Positions 18,254 to 27,864 are shown, counted from the first letter of the stretch. The stretch: 64,000 nucleotides of DNA from Vibrio quintilis (GCF_024529975.1 NZ_AP024897.1:1984001-2048000); one strand, 5' to 3'. Notes: generated by a model from the letters alone, not told the origin. Program-made: numbers and translations.

Positions 18254-21052
18254 TTAAGATGTCTGAAGTAAATGTAAACCCGTTGGTAATGTATCACCAA
18301 AAATACGTTTTGAATCATTCTCATCAAGCTGGCTGACTTCACTGACTAATCTCAGCCAGCTTTCAGCGGCTTTGCTTTGCTGAAGTTTTTTGGTCACTTC
18401 AGTGCGGAATGATTCAGCAATATCCAGTGATCTGTCCCCGGTCTTACGACACATCATGACTGCGGCAAACCCAGCCATTGTATCCTGCTTCCAGTCCTGA
18501 CTTAACAGCTCAGGTAACCACTGTTCTGCCTGTTCGCGTGGAATCACTTTATGTTGACTGCCATACATCAGCACTCTTGAAGTCAGACGGCCGACCGCCC
18601 ACCAGTGAGCCTGTGAATGTTGTGTCTGGCTGGTTGCCCGTTTCAGGAACCAGCGGGTCAGCAAAATTTTATCTTCCGTTTCCAGGTGCTCCAGTGATGC
18701 AGCCAGCCGCACCATCGCTTCGTAGCCTCTGTCCTGAGATGATTGACTCTGTTTGAGGTTGTTGACCGCGCCGGGATGAATGTATTTCGCGATTTCTGCA
18801 AGGATGGATTCCTGCTGTTCCTGATCAAGCCCACCACTGATTCTGCGCCAGAAAACCCACCAGTCGCTCCATCCCTGATGGTTTTTAAACTGAATACTCT
18901 GTTGGAACAGAGGCCAGATTTGTTCAATTCTCCAGCTATCTACCGGATCACCAAAGCCGGGCCGTAATGTATATCCTGCCAGTCTGAACCAGTTCTTTTC
19001 ATGTTGTTCGGAGCGGCGGCGGCGTTTGCGTCCCTGAGCTAACGTATCAAATAAATCCCGGCTGACGGATGAATCCCACGTCTCTCTCTTGCCCAGTAAG
19101 CGTTCCAGACTCTTATTCAGAGAGTTAATTTCCTTCTGCTCAGCTGAATTTTTGTTGCCACTGTATAAACGGGTAATCAGATCTTTGGCTTTTTCCGCTT
19201 CGGGGGAAGCTATTTTATCCGCGGTCTCGGCGGCTTTCTGATGGCGGACTTCAAATTCAAGCTGCCAGCGCTGCTGCTCATCATCGGTTTTGACGCATTC
19301 GATTTTTAACGTACCGACCGGCGTGAGCTGAGACGAAAGAAATACTTCAACCCGTGCCTTTTGATTTGCGGCCAGCTTTTCCTGATCGTTGAGGCGTTCC
19401 AGTGAAGCAATATAAGGCGGCAACGGAGAAAAATCGTCCGGGTCGACTGTTGTCAGCATGCCATTGCGGATTGCTTCCTGACCACGCAGACGATCATGTG
19501 GCGTGGTGAGCAGACTGAATCGCACCGGCTCACCGAGCGTGAGTGCAAAGCGACGGCTGGAAAGACGGATTTCCTGACTTTCATCTGTGCCTTTGGCCAG
19601 TAAACAAATCGCCTGGTTTGGCTTGTTCTTGTTTTCCAGATGAAGGAAGTAAGAGCGGGCGGCTCCGCCACCGATTTTCAGTTGAGAACCGCGGCAGGCT
19701 TTCAGATAAGCGACTGCACCCAGGGCAACGGCCAGATCCGGATGTGGGTTATCCATCAGTTGAACATCTTGTCCGCTCCAGCCGGAAAGAACTTTCAATA
19801 GCCGCTGTTGAATCAGTTCACTATTGAAAACCCCGCCATTGAGCAGCACACCGACAGGCACCATGGATTGATCGGCCTGACAGGTAATCTGTTCATGCTG
19901 ATGTAAGAATGCAGCGATATGTTTGGTGATGGCCGGGTCTGAGGCATATGGCAGACCAAATTCAACGACCGCCCGTTTGCGTTGAAGCGGGTGTTCATCA
20001 AATGATGTTTCCGGGAAAAAACCGTCCAGGGCAATTTGATGCACCTGTGTTTTGCTCAATGCAATACTTTTTGTTCCGCCCATCAGACGGGAGCCACTGC
20101 CCAGCAAGGTAATTTTGGCTGACTCCGGCGCATTTGCTGCCAATAATAATTCTTTGGTATGACGGGTCTGCTGGATTAATTTATTCAGCCGCGCGGCATT
20201 GAGCTTTTGCTGATGCCTGAATGTCTGTTCTGCCTGGTGAGCCAGTGATAAATCAATATTGTCACCACCCAGCATCAAATGTTCACCAACACCGACCCGG
20301 TTCAGTTTTAGTCCGTCGTCGCTGAAATCAGCGGTGATCAGGCTCAAATCAGTTGTGCCGCCCCCGACATCACACACAAGCACGACCGGCGTGTCACGGA
20401 GCTGGCTTTCGACTGTATCCTGATGCCGGGTGTACCAGTCGTAGCAGGCTGCCTGAGGCTCTTCGAGGAGCTTCACGCCACTCAGCCCGGCAAGAGCAGC
20501 AGCTTCAAGTGTGAGTTTCCGGGCACTTTCATCAAAAGAAGCCGGTACAGTAATCACAATATCCTGAGCTTCCAGCCGGTCTGCCGGATAATGATAATTC
20601 CAGCATTGGCGGATATGGTTCAGATAACTTGCACTGGCCGTTACCGGGGAGACTTTCAGTGTTTCTTCTGCGCTGGCCCAGGGAAGAATCGCTTCATTCC
20701 GGTCAACTGAAGGATGAGAAAGCCAGCTTTTGGCACTGGATATTTGCCGGCCTTCCACCTGTGAGCCCAGAGTTCTGGCCCATTCGCCAATCACAATGTT
20801 TGTTGAATCGCCTTCAACCGCCTGAGATTCCCAGGGCAGGGTGAAGTCAGAAGTGGGGGCCTGTCCGGCGGGCGGGTGAAAGCGGAAAGAGGGCAGTGTC
20901 GGTCGTCTGGCAACTTCTCCCGGCCCGACAAGCTGATCTACCGGAAAAAGCTGGATGGGGCATTGTGATAAGTCGCTGCCACATTCACAGAAGGCAACAA
21001 CCGTATTGGTTGTGCCAAGGTCGATGCCGACCAGATATTTGGGAGAAGCCAT
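18254..21052 (-). CDS. Large Hsp70-family protein with C-terminal extension (DUF3731-type)
   Basis: 932 residues, about 300 longer than DnaK. The actin-like ATPase has the phosphate-1 loop DLGTTNTVV (residues 11-19), an LLEEPQAA segment, the phosphate-2 loop CDVGGGTTDLSLI near 225-237 and LLNGGVF near 400. A beta-rich substrate-binding-like part follows, and the last 300 or so residues form a mostly helical extension I assign to DUF3731 from family knowledge. The DnaK C-terminal EEVD-like tail is absent. It starts two bases after the second Hsp70 gene ends, so it is the last gene of a tight three-gene operon. No DnaJ or GrpE gene is nearby. Client and function are unknown. Confidence 0.88.
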   Translation of the reverse strand: MASPKYLVGIDLGTTNTVVAFCECGSDLSQCPIQLFPVDQLVGPGEVARRPTLPSFRFHPPAGQAPTSDFTLPWESQAVEGDSTNIVIGEWARTLGSQVEGRQISSAKSWLSHPSVDRNEAILPWASAEETLKVSPVTASASYLNHIRQCWNYHYPADRLEAQDIVITVPASFDESARKLTLEAAALAGLSGVKLLEEPQAACYDWYTRHQDTVESQLRDTPVVLVCDVGGGTTDLSLITADFSDDGLKLNRVGVGEHLMLGGDNIDLSLAHQAEQTFRHQQKLNAARLNKLIQQTRHTKELLLAANAPESAKITLLGSGSRLMGGTKSIALSKTQVHQIALDGFFPETSFDEHPLQRKRAVVEFGLPYASDPAITKHIAAFLHQHEQITCQADQSMVPVGVLLNGGVFNSELIQQRLLKVLSGWSGQDVQLMDNPHPDLAVALGAVAYLKACRGSQLKIGGGAARSYFLHLENKNKPNQAICLLAKGTDESQEIRLSSRRFALTLGEPVRFSLLTTPHDRLRGQEAIRNGMLTTVDPDDFSPLPPYIASLERLNDQEKLAANQKARVEVFLSSQLTPVGTLKIECVKTDDEQQRWQLEFEVRHQKAAETADKIASPEAEKAKDLITRLYSGNKNSAEQKEINSLNKSLERLLGKRETWDSSVSRDLFDTLAQGRKRRRRSEQHEKNWFRLAGYTLRPGFGDPVDSWRIEQIWPLFQQSIQFKNHQGWSDWWVFWRRISGGLDQEQQESILAEIAKYIHPGAVNNLKQSQSSQDRGYEAMVRLAASLEHLETEDKILLTRWFLKRATSQTQHSQAHWWAVGRLTSRVLMYGSQHKVIPREQAEQWLPELLSQDWKQDTMAGFAAVMMCRKTGDRSLDIAESFRTEVTKKLQQSKAAESWLRLVSEVSQLDENDSKRIFGDTLPTGLHLLQTS

Positions 21053-21054
21053 AG

Positions 21055-22902
21055 TTACCCTTCTCGTACATCAAATTCAACATGCCATTTCTGTCCGTTA
21101 TCTGTGGCGATGGCTTCCAGATAAAGTGTACCGATTTCAGTGACTTTGGATGCCAGGGTCACGGGTACGATTTCTCCGGTTTTGCGGTTTTCTGTTGCAT
21201 CAAGCGTCACCTGAATTTCCGGCAGTTCCAGCAGTTCGTCTTCTGCCCAGCTGTCAAGATGTGATCCGGCCTGATCTTCTTTGCGGACGGTGGAACCAAA
21301 GAACTGGAAGTGAACCGGCTGACCAATCACTAAACCGAATTCTTTGTTCTCCAGATGGACACTGGCGCCTTCTTCCATCCCAAATGGTGCCACACACATG
21401 GCTTCCAGCGGTGGCGCCATCCCGGGAATGGCAGGCATCGCACTTTCAATCCCGACATAATAGCTGCTGGCGAGTCCGCCCCTGATTCTGACACCGGTTC
21501 CCTTGCGGACGACGCCATAATACGCAGCGCCCTGAGAGACGGCCAGATCGAGATCAATCCCGCACAGTTGTCTGACCGGTTCTGCACCGGCTCCGGTCAG
21601 CCAGGTGTCGATGGTTTCAATCAGACGGGTGGCCAGCAGGTCAGATTTCAGCACGCCGCCATTGAGTAAAATGGCGGTTGGCTGAATAAATGCAGCCGGT
21701 GATTGTGAGTCTAAACCGGGAATACCGCCGAATGGCATCTCTTGTGTATTGTCCGGGGACTCTGCCTGTCTGGATAAGAAAGCTGCAATATGACGGGTAA
21801 TACCGGCATCCTGAGCATAAGGTAACCCCATCTGAGTCAGCGCGCCCCGGTTACGTTGGACCGGATGATCAGTGACGGGCACCGAAGGAAAAAAGCCATC
21901 GACCAGTGTCTGACGAATCTCATCCTGAGTCAGTTCAGTTTTCAGAGTTGAACCCAGTAATTTTGAGCCACGGCTCGGGACAATTACCGGAACAGACTGA
22001 AGTTCAGGATCATTGAGCAGGGCCTCTTTTGCATCACGACAGGCATGAGTGACTGCCTGAATTTGCCACGGTTGCAGGTCTTTTCCATCCTGAGCCAGCT
22101 TCATTTTCAGACGGTATGCCAGTGCCAGGTCCATATTATCGCCACCCAGCAGAATATGTTCGCCCACAGCAACCCGTTCCAGAATTAAATTGCCATCCTG
22201 CTCTTTGACTTCGACCAGTGATAAATCTGTGGTGCCGCCACCGATATCAACCACAAGGACGACATCCCCAACGGTCACCTGATCACGCCAGCTGGCTTCA
22301 TTGCCATGAATCCAGCTGTACAGTGCAGCCTGTGGTTCTTCAAGTAAAGTCAGCTGATTCAAACTGCGGTTTTTTGCCGCCTCGGCGGTTAAATCACGGG
22401 CGGCCGGATCAAAGGAGGCCGGAATCGTTATAGTCACATCCTGCTGTTCCAGCGGATGTTCCGGAAACTGATGATTCCACGCACATTTGATATGATCGAT
22501 GTAGAGTTCGGTTGCCTGTAGCGGCGAAATTTTTTCGACTTCTTCCGGACTTCCGGCTGGCAGAAAGGCTTCCCGGCGGTTCACGCCGCCGTGACAAAGC
22601 CAGGATTTCGCACTGGCAATCAGCCGGAGCGGGGTTTTACTCCCCAGCTGACGGGCAATGGCGCCGACCAGTGCTTCGGGGGCGTCGGTCCACGGCAGTG
22701 TTTGCGTTTCCGGGGACATTTCTTGTTCGTGGGGCTGATAAACAAATGAGCCCAGCTGAGGCAGAGACTCGACGTTTCCCGGTGCTGTCATTTGCGCAAC
22801 CGGCATGACGGTGACATTTTCCTGCTCATCCTGCAGGTCGGTATAAGACAGGACACAATGCGTTGTGCCTAAGTCAATGCCAACGGAATAACGATGTTCC
22901 AT
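21055..22902 (-). CDS. Hsp70-family protein, second paralogue
   Basis: 615 residues. Phosphate-1 loop DLGTTHCVLSY (residues 10-20), phosphate-2 loop VDIGGGTTDLSLVEV near 228, and LLNGGVLKSDL near 425. It is related to the downstream 932-residue protein along its full length (shared ASAKSWL, LEEPQAA, GEH-L-GGDN and ITRHIAAFL blocks) but ends after the beta substrate-binding-like part, with no lid helices. Its ATG overlaps the DUF2760 stop (TAATG). The unusual pairing of two divergent Hsp70s argues for a dedicated chaperone pair rather than general folding. Confidence 0.88.
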   Translation of the reverse strand: MEHRYSVGIDLGTTHCVLSYTDLQDEQENVTVMPVAQMTAPGNVESLPQLGSFVYQPHEQEMSPETQTLPWTDAPEALVGAIARQLGSKTPLRLIASAKSWLCHGGVNRREAFLPAGSPEEVEKISPLQATELYIDHIKCAWNHQFPEHPLEQQDVTITIPASFDPAARDLTAEAAKNRSLNQLTLLEEPQAALYSWIHGNEASWRDQVTVGDVVLVVDIGGGTTDLSLVEVKEQDGNLILERVAVGEHILLGGDNMDLALAYRLKMKLAQDGKDLQPWQIQAVTHACRDAKEALLNDPELQSVPVIVPSRGSKLLGSTLKTELTQDEIRQTLVDGFFPSVPVTDHPVQRNRGALTQMGLPYAQDAGITRHIAAFLSRQAESPDNTQEMPFGGIPGLDSQSPAAFIQPTAILLNGGVLKSDLLATRLIETIDTWLTGAGAEPVRQLCGIDLDLAVSQGAAYYGVVRKGTGVRIRGGLASSYYVGIESAMPAIPGMAPPLEAMCVAPFGMEEGASVHLENKEFGLVIGQPVHFQFFGSTVRKEDQAGSHLDSWAEDELLELPEIQVTLDATENRKTGEIVPVTLASKVTEIGTLYLEAIATDNGQKWHVEFDVREG

Positions 22903-23525
22903 TATAATTCAACCTCCGCCGGTGCAATCACGGCAACATCATAATCTTTTGAAATCTTGGGTAATTCGACTGAAGTTGCCAGCCATCCTTTATGAACCAG
23001 TGTGCCCTGATAAGGTGCTGAACCGGTCACATTACCTGTCAGGCGGATATGTTGCGGATTAAAACCGTCTTCAACTGAAATCCGGGTTTCTTCATCTTCG
23101 CTTCTGATTGGCGTCAGGCTGAGATAGTCTTTCAGAACTTTTTGTCCGCCGGAATGAATCACGCGGGTTGCAGCGCCGACTTCTTCATCAGAATAGGCGG
23201 CAATATCTTCATTTAAAAAGTCGATTAACCGGGCTTCTTTCTGGAAAAGGGCTAACAGCTGGAGTGCCGCATCTGTTGTTGTGGTTGCCAGTTTTGATTC
23301 AACCACTTTTTCAACGATTTTCTCTACTTCAACCACTTTTTCAACTTCGACAATCTTCTCGACTGGTTTTTCGATAATTTTTTCGACGGGCTTTTCAACA
23401 ATCTTTTCAACTACGGCTGAACGACGGGTGAAGAGAGCTACCAGTAAAACCAGGCAGACCAGTGTCAGAATAATATGAAGGAGATCGAATGTTGTGGGCA
23501 TTGTTGTATTAAAATCGAAATTCAT
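22902..23525 (-). CDS. Membrane-anchored DUF2760 protein
   Basis: 207 residues. A transmembrane helix at residues 13-32 is followed by Arg-Arg and then a striking run of VEK-type repeats (residues 39-76, units such as VEKIVEKP and VEVEK), predicted to form a rigid charged stalk. The C-terminal DUF2760 domain (about 85-207) is of unknown function. It is the first gene of the operon and overlaps the next gene by one base. The layout suggests the DUF2760 domain is held at the inner membrane by the stalk and presents something to, or receives something from, the two Hsp70 proteins. Confidence 0.85.
   Translation of the reverse strand: MNFDFNTTMPTTFDLLHIILTLVCLVLLVALFTRRSAVVEKIVEKPVEKIIEKPVEKIVEVEKVVEVEKIVEKVVESKLATTTTDAALQLLALFQKEARLIDFLNEDIAAYSDEEVGAATRVIHSGGQKVLKDYLSLTPIRSEDEETRISVEDGFNPQHIRLTGNVTGSAPYQGTLVHKGWLATSVELPKISKDYDVAVIAPAEVEL
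23298..23411 (-). repeat. In-gene repeat coding VEK stalk
   Basis: Short degenerate direct repeats of 18-24 bases encode the VEK(I/V)(V/I)EKP units of the DUF2760 protein. Such repeats can change copy number by slippage without breaking frame if units are multiples of three. Confidence 0.75.
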
Positions 23526-23601
23526 GATTATGTCTCTATGCGTTGAGAAGTTGATCGTTCAACTCACAAAGTATATGCACTCTGTGGATTAAATGGCTAA
23601 A

Positions 23602-23641
23602 AATATTCCGGAATATTAACACAGCCCGGCGAAAAGCCGGG
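23602..23641. promoter_or_regulatory. Palindrome and hairpin upstream of the DUF2760-Hsp70 operon
   Basis: AATATTCCGGAATATT (23602-23617) is a perfect 16-bp palindrome about 77 bases before the DUF2760 start. Next to it CCCGGC and GCCGGG (23625-23641) form a six-bp stem with a GAAAA loop. The palindrome fits an operator; the hairpin may lie in the leader of one of the two divergent transcripts. No regulator gene is adjacent. Confidence 0.5.
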
Positions 23642-23788
23642 AGTCACCAACGCTGTTTTTCCCTTTACGCCAGCCTGACTGGATAAGATTTGCGCATATT
23701 TTTCTATTCATATTAAGACTATTTATTTATATCGGGATTGCTTTATTATGCTTGGATTTTATAAGTATTCTTCAGGAGCTTTATTTTC

Positions 23789-24319
23789 ATGAATTATAAC
23801 CGGGTCGTTTGTTTCGATTTAGAGATGTGTTGCTGGAATGAAAACGGGGTGGGCACAACCGGTGAAATTATTGAAATAGGTCTGGCAGAAATTGCTCTGG
23901 ACCAGCAGGAAATCGTGAAACGGGCACAGTATTATGTCAAACCGGAGAAAGATGAAATTTCACTGTTTTGTAGCCAACTGACCGGTATTACGCCACGAAA
24001 AATCGAAAAGCAGGGGCGATCATTAGAGAACGTGATTCAATCGATGACGAAAAATTTTGGCTCCACGAAGAAGATTTACGCATCCTGGGGAAGGGATGAT
24101 TTAATCCTGAAACAGGAATGTGAAGCAAAAAATATTGCGTGTCCCATTGGAGAGTTTATTAACCTTGCGACTTTGTTCAGAATTCAGCAACGAATGAAAA
24201 ATAAACGGATTGGCCACCGGGATGCACAGGAATCGCTGGGGCTGGGTTGGGAAGGACGACAACATTCCGGCTATGTTGATGCTTTTAATCTGGCAAAACT
24301 GGCTTTGAAGATCCTGTAG
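23789..24319 (+). CDS. DEDDh 3'-5' exonuclease (KapD/ERI-1-like)
   Basis: 176 residues, one exonuclease domain. The four acidic metal ligands and the histidine are visible: FDLEMC (Asp, Glu), ASWGRDDLIL (Asp), and HSGYVDAFNLA (His, then Asp). The CSQLTGIT segment also matches the family. These enzymes trim RNA or DNA 3' ends; the KapD/ERI-1 branch often acts on structured RNA. It is divergent from the DUF2760-Hsp70 operon and convergent with rimO. The substrate is not known. Confidence 0.87.
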   Translation: MNYNRVVCFDLEMCCWNENGVGTTGEIIEIGLAEIALDQQEIVKRAQYYVKPEKDEISLFCSQLTGITPRKIEKQGRSLENVIQSMTKNFGSTKKIYASWGRDDLILKQECEAKNIACPIGEFINLATLFRIQQRMKNKRIGHRDAQESLGLGWEGRQHSGYVDAFNLAKLALKIL

Positions 24320-24365
24320 CGCAGAATAGTTTTGTGAAGAAAGCCGGTTATGTTTTGATGGCTGA

Positions 24366-24392
24366 CTGACCACCGCAATTCGCGGTGGTCAG
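24366..24392. terminator. Hairpin between the exonuclease gene and rimO
   Basis: CTGACCACCGC pairs perfectly with GCGGTGGTCAG across an AATTC loop, between two converging genes. No strong T-run follows on either side, so it may block transcription only partly. Confidence 0.6.
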
Positions 24393-24413
24393 AGAAAGAA
24401 AAATGCAACAGCT

Positions 24414-25820
24414 TTAACTGACCAGACTTGCCCAGAGATCATACTCGTCAGAGTGTTCAATCACCGCTTCAACCAGATCACCCGGTTTCAGCGAGGTTTC
24501 TCCATTGAGGTAAACCAGCCCGTCAATTTCCGGTGCGTCCGCATAAGTCCGCCCAATCGCACCTTCGTCATCTACTTCATCAATCAACACCTGCATGCTT
24601 GTACCGATGCGCTGTTTCAGTTTCTCAGTACTGATTGCCTGCTGAATCTGCATAAAACGCTCATAGCGTTCCTGTTTGACAGATTCCGGGATCGGTTCAG
24701 CCAAATCATTCGCAGCTGCACCTTCTACCGGTGAATACTTAAAGCATCCCACGCGATCCAGTTGTGCTTCCTGTAACCAGTCAAGCAGGAGCTGAAAATC
24801 TTCTTCGGTTTCTCCGGGGAAACCGACAATAAACGTTGAACGGATAACCAGCTGCGGACAAATTTCCCGCCACTTTTTAATCCGATCGAGCGTTCTTTCT
24901 GCCTGTCCGGGCCGCTTCATCATTTTCAGCACCCGCGGGCTGGCATGCTGAAAAGGAATATCGAGATAGGGCAATACTTTTCCTTCTGCCATCAGCGGAA
25001 TCAGATCATCAACATGCGGGTAAGGGTAGACATAGTGAAGACGAACCCAGATTCCCTGTTTGCCCAGAGCTTCACACAGTGACTGCAGATTGTGACGGAT
25101 TGGTGTGCCATCAGCAAAATCGAGTTTATGGCGGGTATCGACACCATAGGCGCTGGTATCCTGACTAATTACCAGTAACTCTTTTACACCGGCATTCTTC
25201 AGGCGTTCAGCTTCGCTGATGACTTCGCCGACGGGTCTGCTGACCAGATCGCCCCGCATTGAAGGGATAATGCAAAAAGTACACTTGTGGTTACATCCTT
25301 CTGATATTTTCAGATAAGCATAGTGCTTCGGCGTCAGTTTTACCCCATGGTCAGGGACCAGGCTGGTGTAAGGATTGTGTTCCGGGCGGGGAATAAACTG
25401 GTGAACCTGTTCAAGCACATTTTCATAAGCGTGCGGTCCGGTAATTGCCAGTACATTGGGATGAACTTCGCGGATTTCATTTTCCCGGACACCCAGACAG
25501 CCGGTTACGATGACCTTGCCGTTTTCATTCAGGGCTTCTCCGATCGTATCCAGCGATTCCTGAACCGCACTGTCAATAAACCCGCAGGTATTGACAATCA
25601 CCAGATCGGCATTCTGATAAGAGCCGACAATATCATAACCTTCTGTACGTAACTGAGTCAGAATTCTTTCTGAATCAACCAGATTCTTGGGGCAGCCTAA
25701 AGAAATAAAACCGATTCGGTGCCCGGCCGGAGAAGGCTGATCCTGGTCTTGTTTTGCCAGTGTTTTTTTAGCTGTATCAAGTGTTGTGGTCTGATTTGGG
25801 GTAAATGTCTGGACTGTCAT
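24414..25820 (-). CDS. rimO: Ribosomal protein S12 methylthiotransferase
   Basis: 468 residues, slightly longer than E. coli RimO because of a 33-residue N-terminal extension. It adds a methylthio group to Asp of ribosomal protein S12. The N-terminal UPF0004 cluster uses Cys43, Cys79 and Cys108; the radical SAM cluster uses Cys176, Cys180 and Cys183 (CNHKCTFC). A TRAM domain closes the protein. RimO rather than MiaB is indicated by [15 protein letters not shown] and [16 protein letters not shown] precedes the ATG. Confidence 0.95.
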   Translation of the reverse strand: MTVQTFTPNQTTTLDTAKKTLAKQDQDQPSPAGHRIGFISLGCPKNLVDSERILTQLRTEGYDIVGSYQNADLVIVNTCGFIDSAVQESLDTIGEALNENGKVIVTGCLGVRENEIREVHPNVLAITGPHAYENVLEQVHQFIPRPEHNPYTSLVPDHGVKLTPKHYAYLKISEGCNHKCTFCIIPSMRGDLVSRPVGEVISEAERLKNAGVKELLVISQDTSAYGVDTRHKLDFADGTPIRHNLQSLCEALGKQGIWVRLHYVYPYPHVDDLIPLMAEGKVLPYLDIPFQHASPRVLKMMKRPGQAERTLDRIKKWREICPQLVIRSTFIVGFPGETEEDFQLLLDWLQEAQLDRVGCFKYSPVEGAAANDLAEPIPESVKQERYERFMQIQQAISTEKLKQRIGTSMQVLIDEVDDEGAIGRTYADAPEIDGLVYLNGETSLKPGDLVEAVIEHSDEYDLWASLVS

Positions 25821-26238
25821 TGCTTTCCGTTTGCTTCCTTCATTCGCCTTTCCGGCGAATATGATGTGCGAATTATTGTGATTTTAAATGCAGACATTAT
25901 ACCGGACAGGCAGCGATTGAATAGGGGAGATATGTGTGGCAGCGGTGATACGGAATACCAGATGAAAATTGTAAATATATGCAAATTGTTGTTTACGTTT
26001 CTTTGCTGTGAGAATTGATCTATATCAAATGTGATATGCACCATCTGGCGCTATTGTAAAAAACAGGAACGGCAGCGTCTGAGCTCAATATTTGTATAAT
26101 TTACATATATTTACAAAATGACAAGCCCGGTGTTCCTCAGTTTTTCTTCCGGGTTTCTGCTGTTCCCAGGATATGTATAAGTCGTTATTCAAGCAATAAA
26201 GAACGTCTCTTTGAGAGGCGAAAAACAGGAATATAAAA
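25821..26238. other. Intergenic region with FNR-type box
   Basis: About 418 bases between the divergent rimO and Ig/beta-helix genes. It holds a perfect FNR-type palindrome (listed separately) and a TATAAT hexamer at 26096-26101 without a good -35 box. No open frame is convincing. Confidence 0.5.
26015..26028. promoter_or_regulatory. FNR-type binding site
   Basis: TTGATCTATATCAA matches the FNR consensus TTGAT-N4-ATCAA at all ten fixed positions. It is 211 bases before the downstream secreted-protein ATG and 195 before rimO. A TATTGT hexamer at 26053-26058 would place the box near -42 of a transcript running to the secreted protein, the class II activator position. Confidence 0.6.
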
Positions 26239-27864
26239 ATGAAACGTTTATATAAAACAACTTATCCCCTGGCAATTCTTTTGTCCGTTGGCTCTGTTTA
26301 TGCGAATGCTAACGAATTTATGCCTGATGGAAATCCTGCTGGCTTACCATCAGTTTTCACTAAAACAACGCTCGCTTCATCTGTTTCTTCTGCAAGTACC
26401 ACAGAAACAGTGAAACTGACCGTCTCTATGACTCCTTCTGATGCAACCGGCTATATCACGTTTATGGACGGCCCGACGGTTCTTGGGGCTGCACCTCTTG
26501 ATTCTGGTGAAGCTTCACTGACTGCCGTGTTGCCTGCCGGTATTCATAACATTTCAGCAAAATATAATGGTGCACCGGCATATAAAGGCAGTATGTCTGA
26601 GCCTGTAGCCGTGACCGTTGAAACTTCAGATTACGGCAGCTGGACATCTGGCGCCTGTGGTAAAGGCACTGCTGCTTATCTGCTTGATTCCGGTACATTA
26701 ACCGAACAAAGCGGCACCTATACCACAAGTACAGACAGTGAAAGTGCAGTCTGTGTGACCGGAACAGATGCAGCATTAGTGCTTGAACAGCCAACGATTA
26801 CAACATCAGGTGAAAGCTCAAGTAACGAAGAAAGCAGCTTCTTTGGCCTGAATGCAGCTGTACTCAACTATGACGGCGGTAACCTGACGATTCACGGTGG
26901 TAGCATTACATCAACAGGCATGGGGGCAAACTCTGTCTTTGCTTATGGTTCGGGTGTTATTTCCGTCTCTGATACAAAAATGAAAGCAACCGCAGATGGC
27001 GGTCACGCAGTATTTGCTGCCGGCGGCGGTACCATTATCGCAAATAATGTTGATGCGGTGACAACAGGTGCTTCAAGTTCGGTTGTGGGTACGGATCGGG
27101 GCAGCGGTACTGTTGTTGTTCACGGTGGTAACTATAAAGCCACTGGTATGCGCTCTGCCGGTATCTATTCAACAGGTACGATTACAGCTTCAGATGCGAC
27201 ATTCACTACAACCAATGCTGAAGTGGTTGTACTGGAAGGCAGTAACGTTGTGAAACTGGATAATGTCACTCTGAACGGTACTTCCGGCCTTGATGAACAC
27301 CGTGGTGTCTTCCTTTATCAAAGTATGTCCGGAGATGCGGACAACAGTGAATGTGGCGTAGGCTCATGCTTCGACATGACTGGCGGTGTATTTAACTATA
27401 CAGATACTTCAAATACATCTGACACAGCAACAGATAACTGTGCGGCATTTGTGGTTGCGAACCAGACCGGTACCATGACGCTGAATGATGTTGAAGTGAA
27501 CAACAGCTGTCCGACTCTGTTGCTGTCTGCGCTCAACAAACACTGGGACTACAAAGGCGGTACAGCTAACTTCACTGCGAACGGTGTGAAACTGGCGGGT
27601 GACGTGATTGTGGATGATGTCAGTACAGCAGATATTACACTGGCCAAAAGTGACCTTCAGCCATCATTGCTGAAAGGTGCGATTAACACTGACAATACTG
27701 CATCCGGCGTTACTTTGACTTTAGATGCTGACAGCCAGTGGGTTGTAACAGGTACATCTTATCTGACTTCACTGACAGATGCTGACACAACATACAGCAA
27801 CATCCATTGTGCAACAGATGGCTGTAAAGTTTATGTTGACGGTACAGAAATCGAAATTCAATAA
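26239..27864 (+). CDS. Secreted Ig-like and beta-helix repeat protein
   Basis: 541 residues. A signal peptide (to about YANA-24) is followed by a bacterial Ig-like domain (about 40-130; VKLTVSMTPSDATGYITFMDG...GIHNISAKYNG), then some 350 residues of short repeated strands rich in Gly, Thr, Ser and Asn (GGNLTIHGGSITSTGMGANS, GTVVVHGGNYKATGMRSAG), as in right-handed beta-helix or autotransporter passenger folds. No C-terminal barrel is present, so it is not a classical autotransporter. Six or more cysteines are scattered through the helix region. Possible roles are adhesion or surface structure. A strong terminator follows. Confidence 0.7.
   Translation: MKRLYKTTYPLAILLSVGSVYANANEFMPDGNPAGLPSVFTKTTLASSVSSASTTETVKLTVSMTPSDATGYITFMDGPTVLGAAPLDSGEASLTAVLPAGIHNISAKYNGAPAYKGSMSEPVAVTVETSDYGSWTSGACGKGTAAYLLDSGTLTEQSGTYTTSTDSESAVCVTGTDAALVLEQPTITTSGESSSNEESSFFGLNAAVLNYDGGNLTIHGGSITSTGMGANSVFAYGSGVISVSDTKMKATADGGHAVFAAGGGTIIANNVDAVTTGASSSVVGTDRGSGTVVVHGGNYKATGMRSAGIYSTGTITASDATFTTTNAEVVVLEGSNVVKLDNVTLNGTSGLDEHRGVFLYQSMSGDADNSECGVGSCFDMTGGVFNYTDTSNTSDTATDNCAAFVVANQTGTMTLNDVEVNNSCPTLLLSALNKHWDYKGGTANFTANGVKLAGDVIVDDVSTADITLAKSDLQPSLLKGAINTDNTASGVTLTLDADSQWVVTGTSYLTSLTDADTTYSNIHCATDGCKVYVDGTEIEIQ

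Noticed and set aside
23168..23478. Plus-strand frames rich in Thr, Phe and Ser over the VEK repeat
   Set aside because: They are antisense shadows of the repeated VEK codons in the DUF2760 gene, with no ribosome binding site.
26462..26794. 110-codon minus-strand frame inside the Ig/beta-helix gene
   Set aside because: It mirrors the repetitive codons of the real gene and lacks any family signature.
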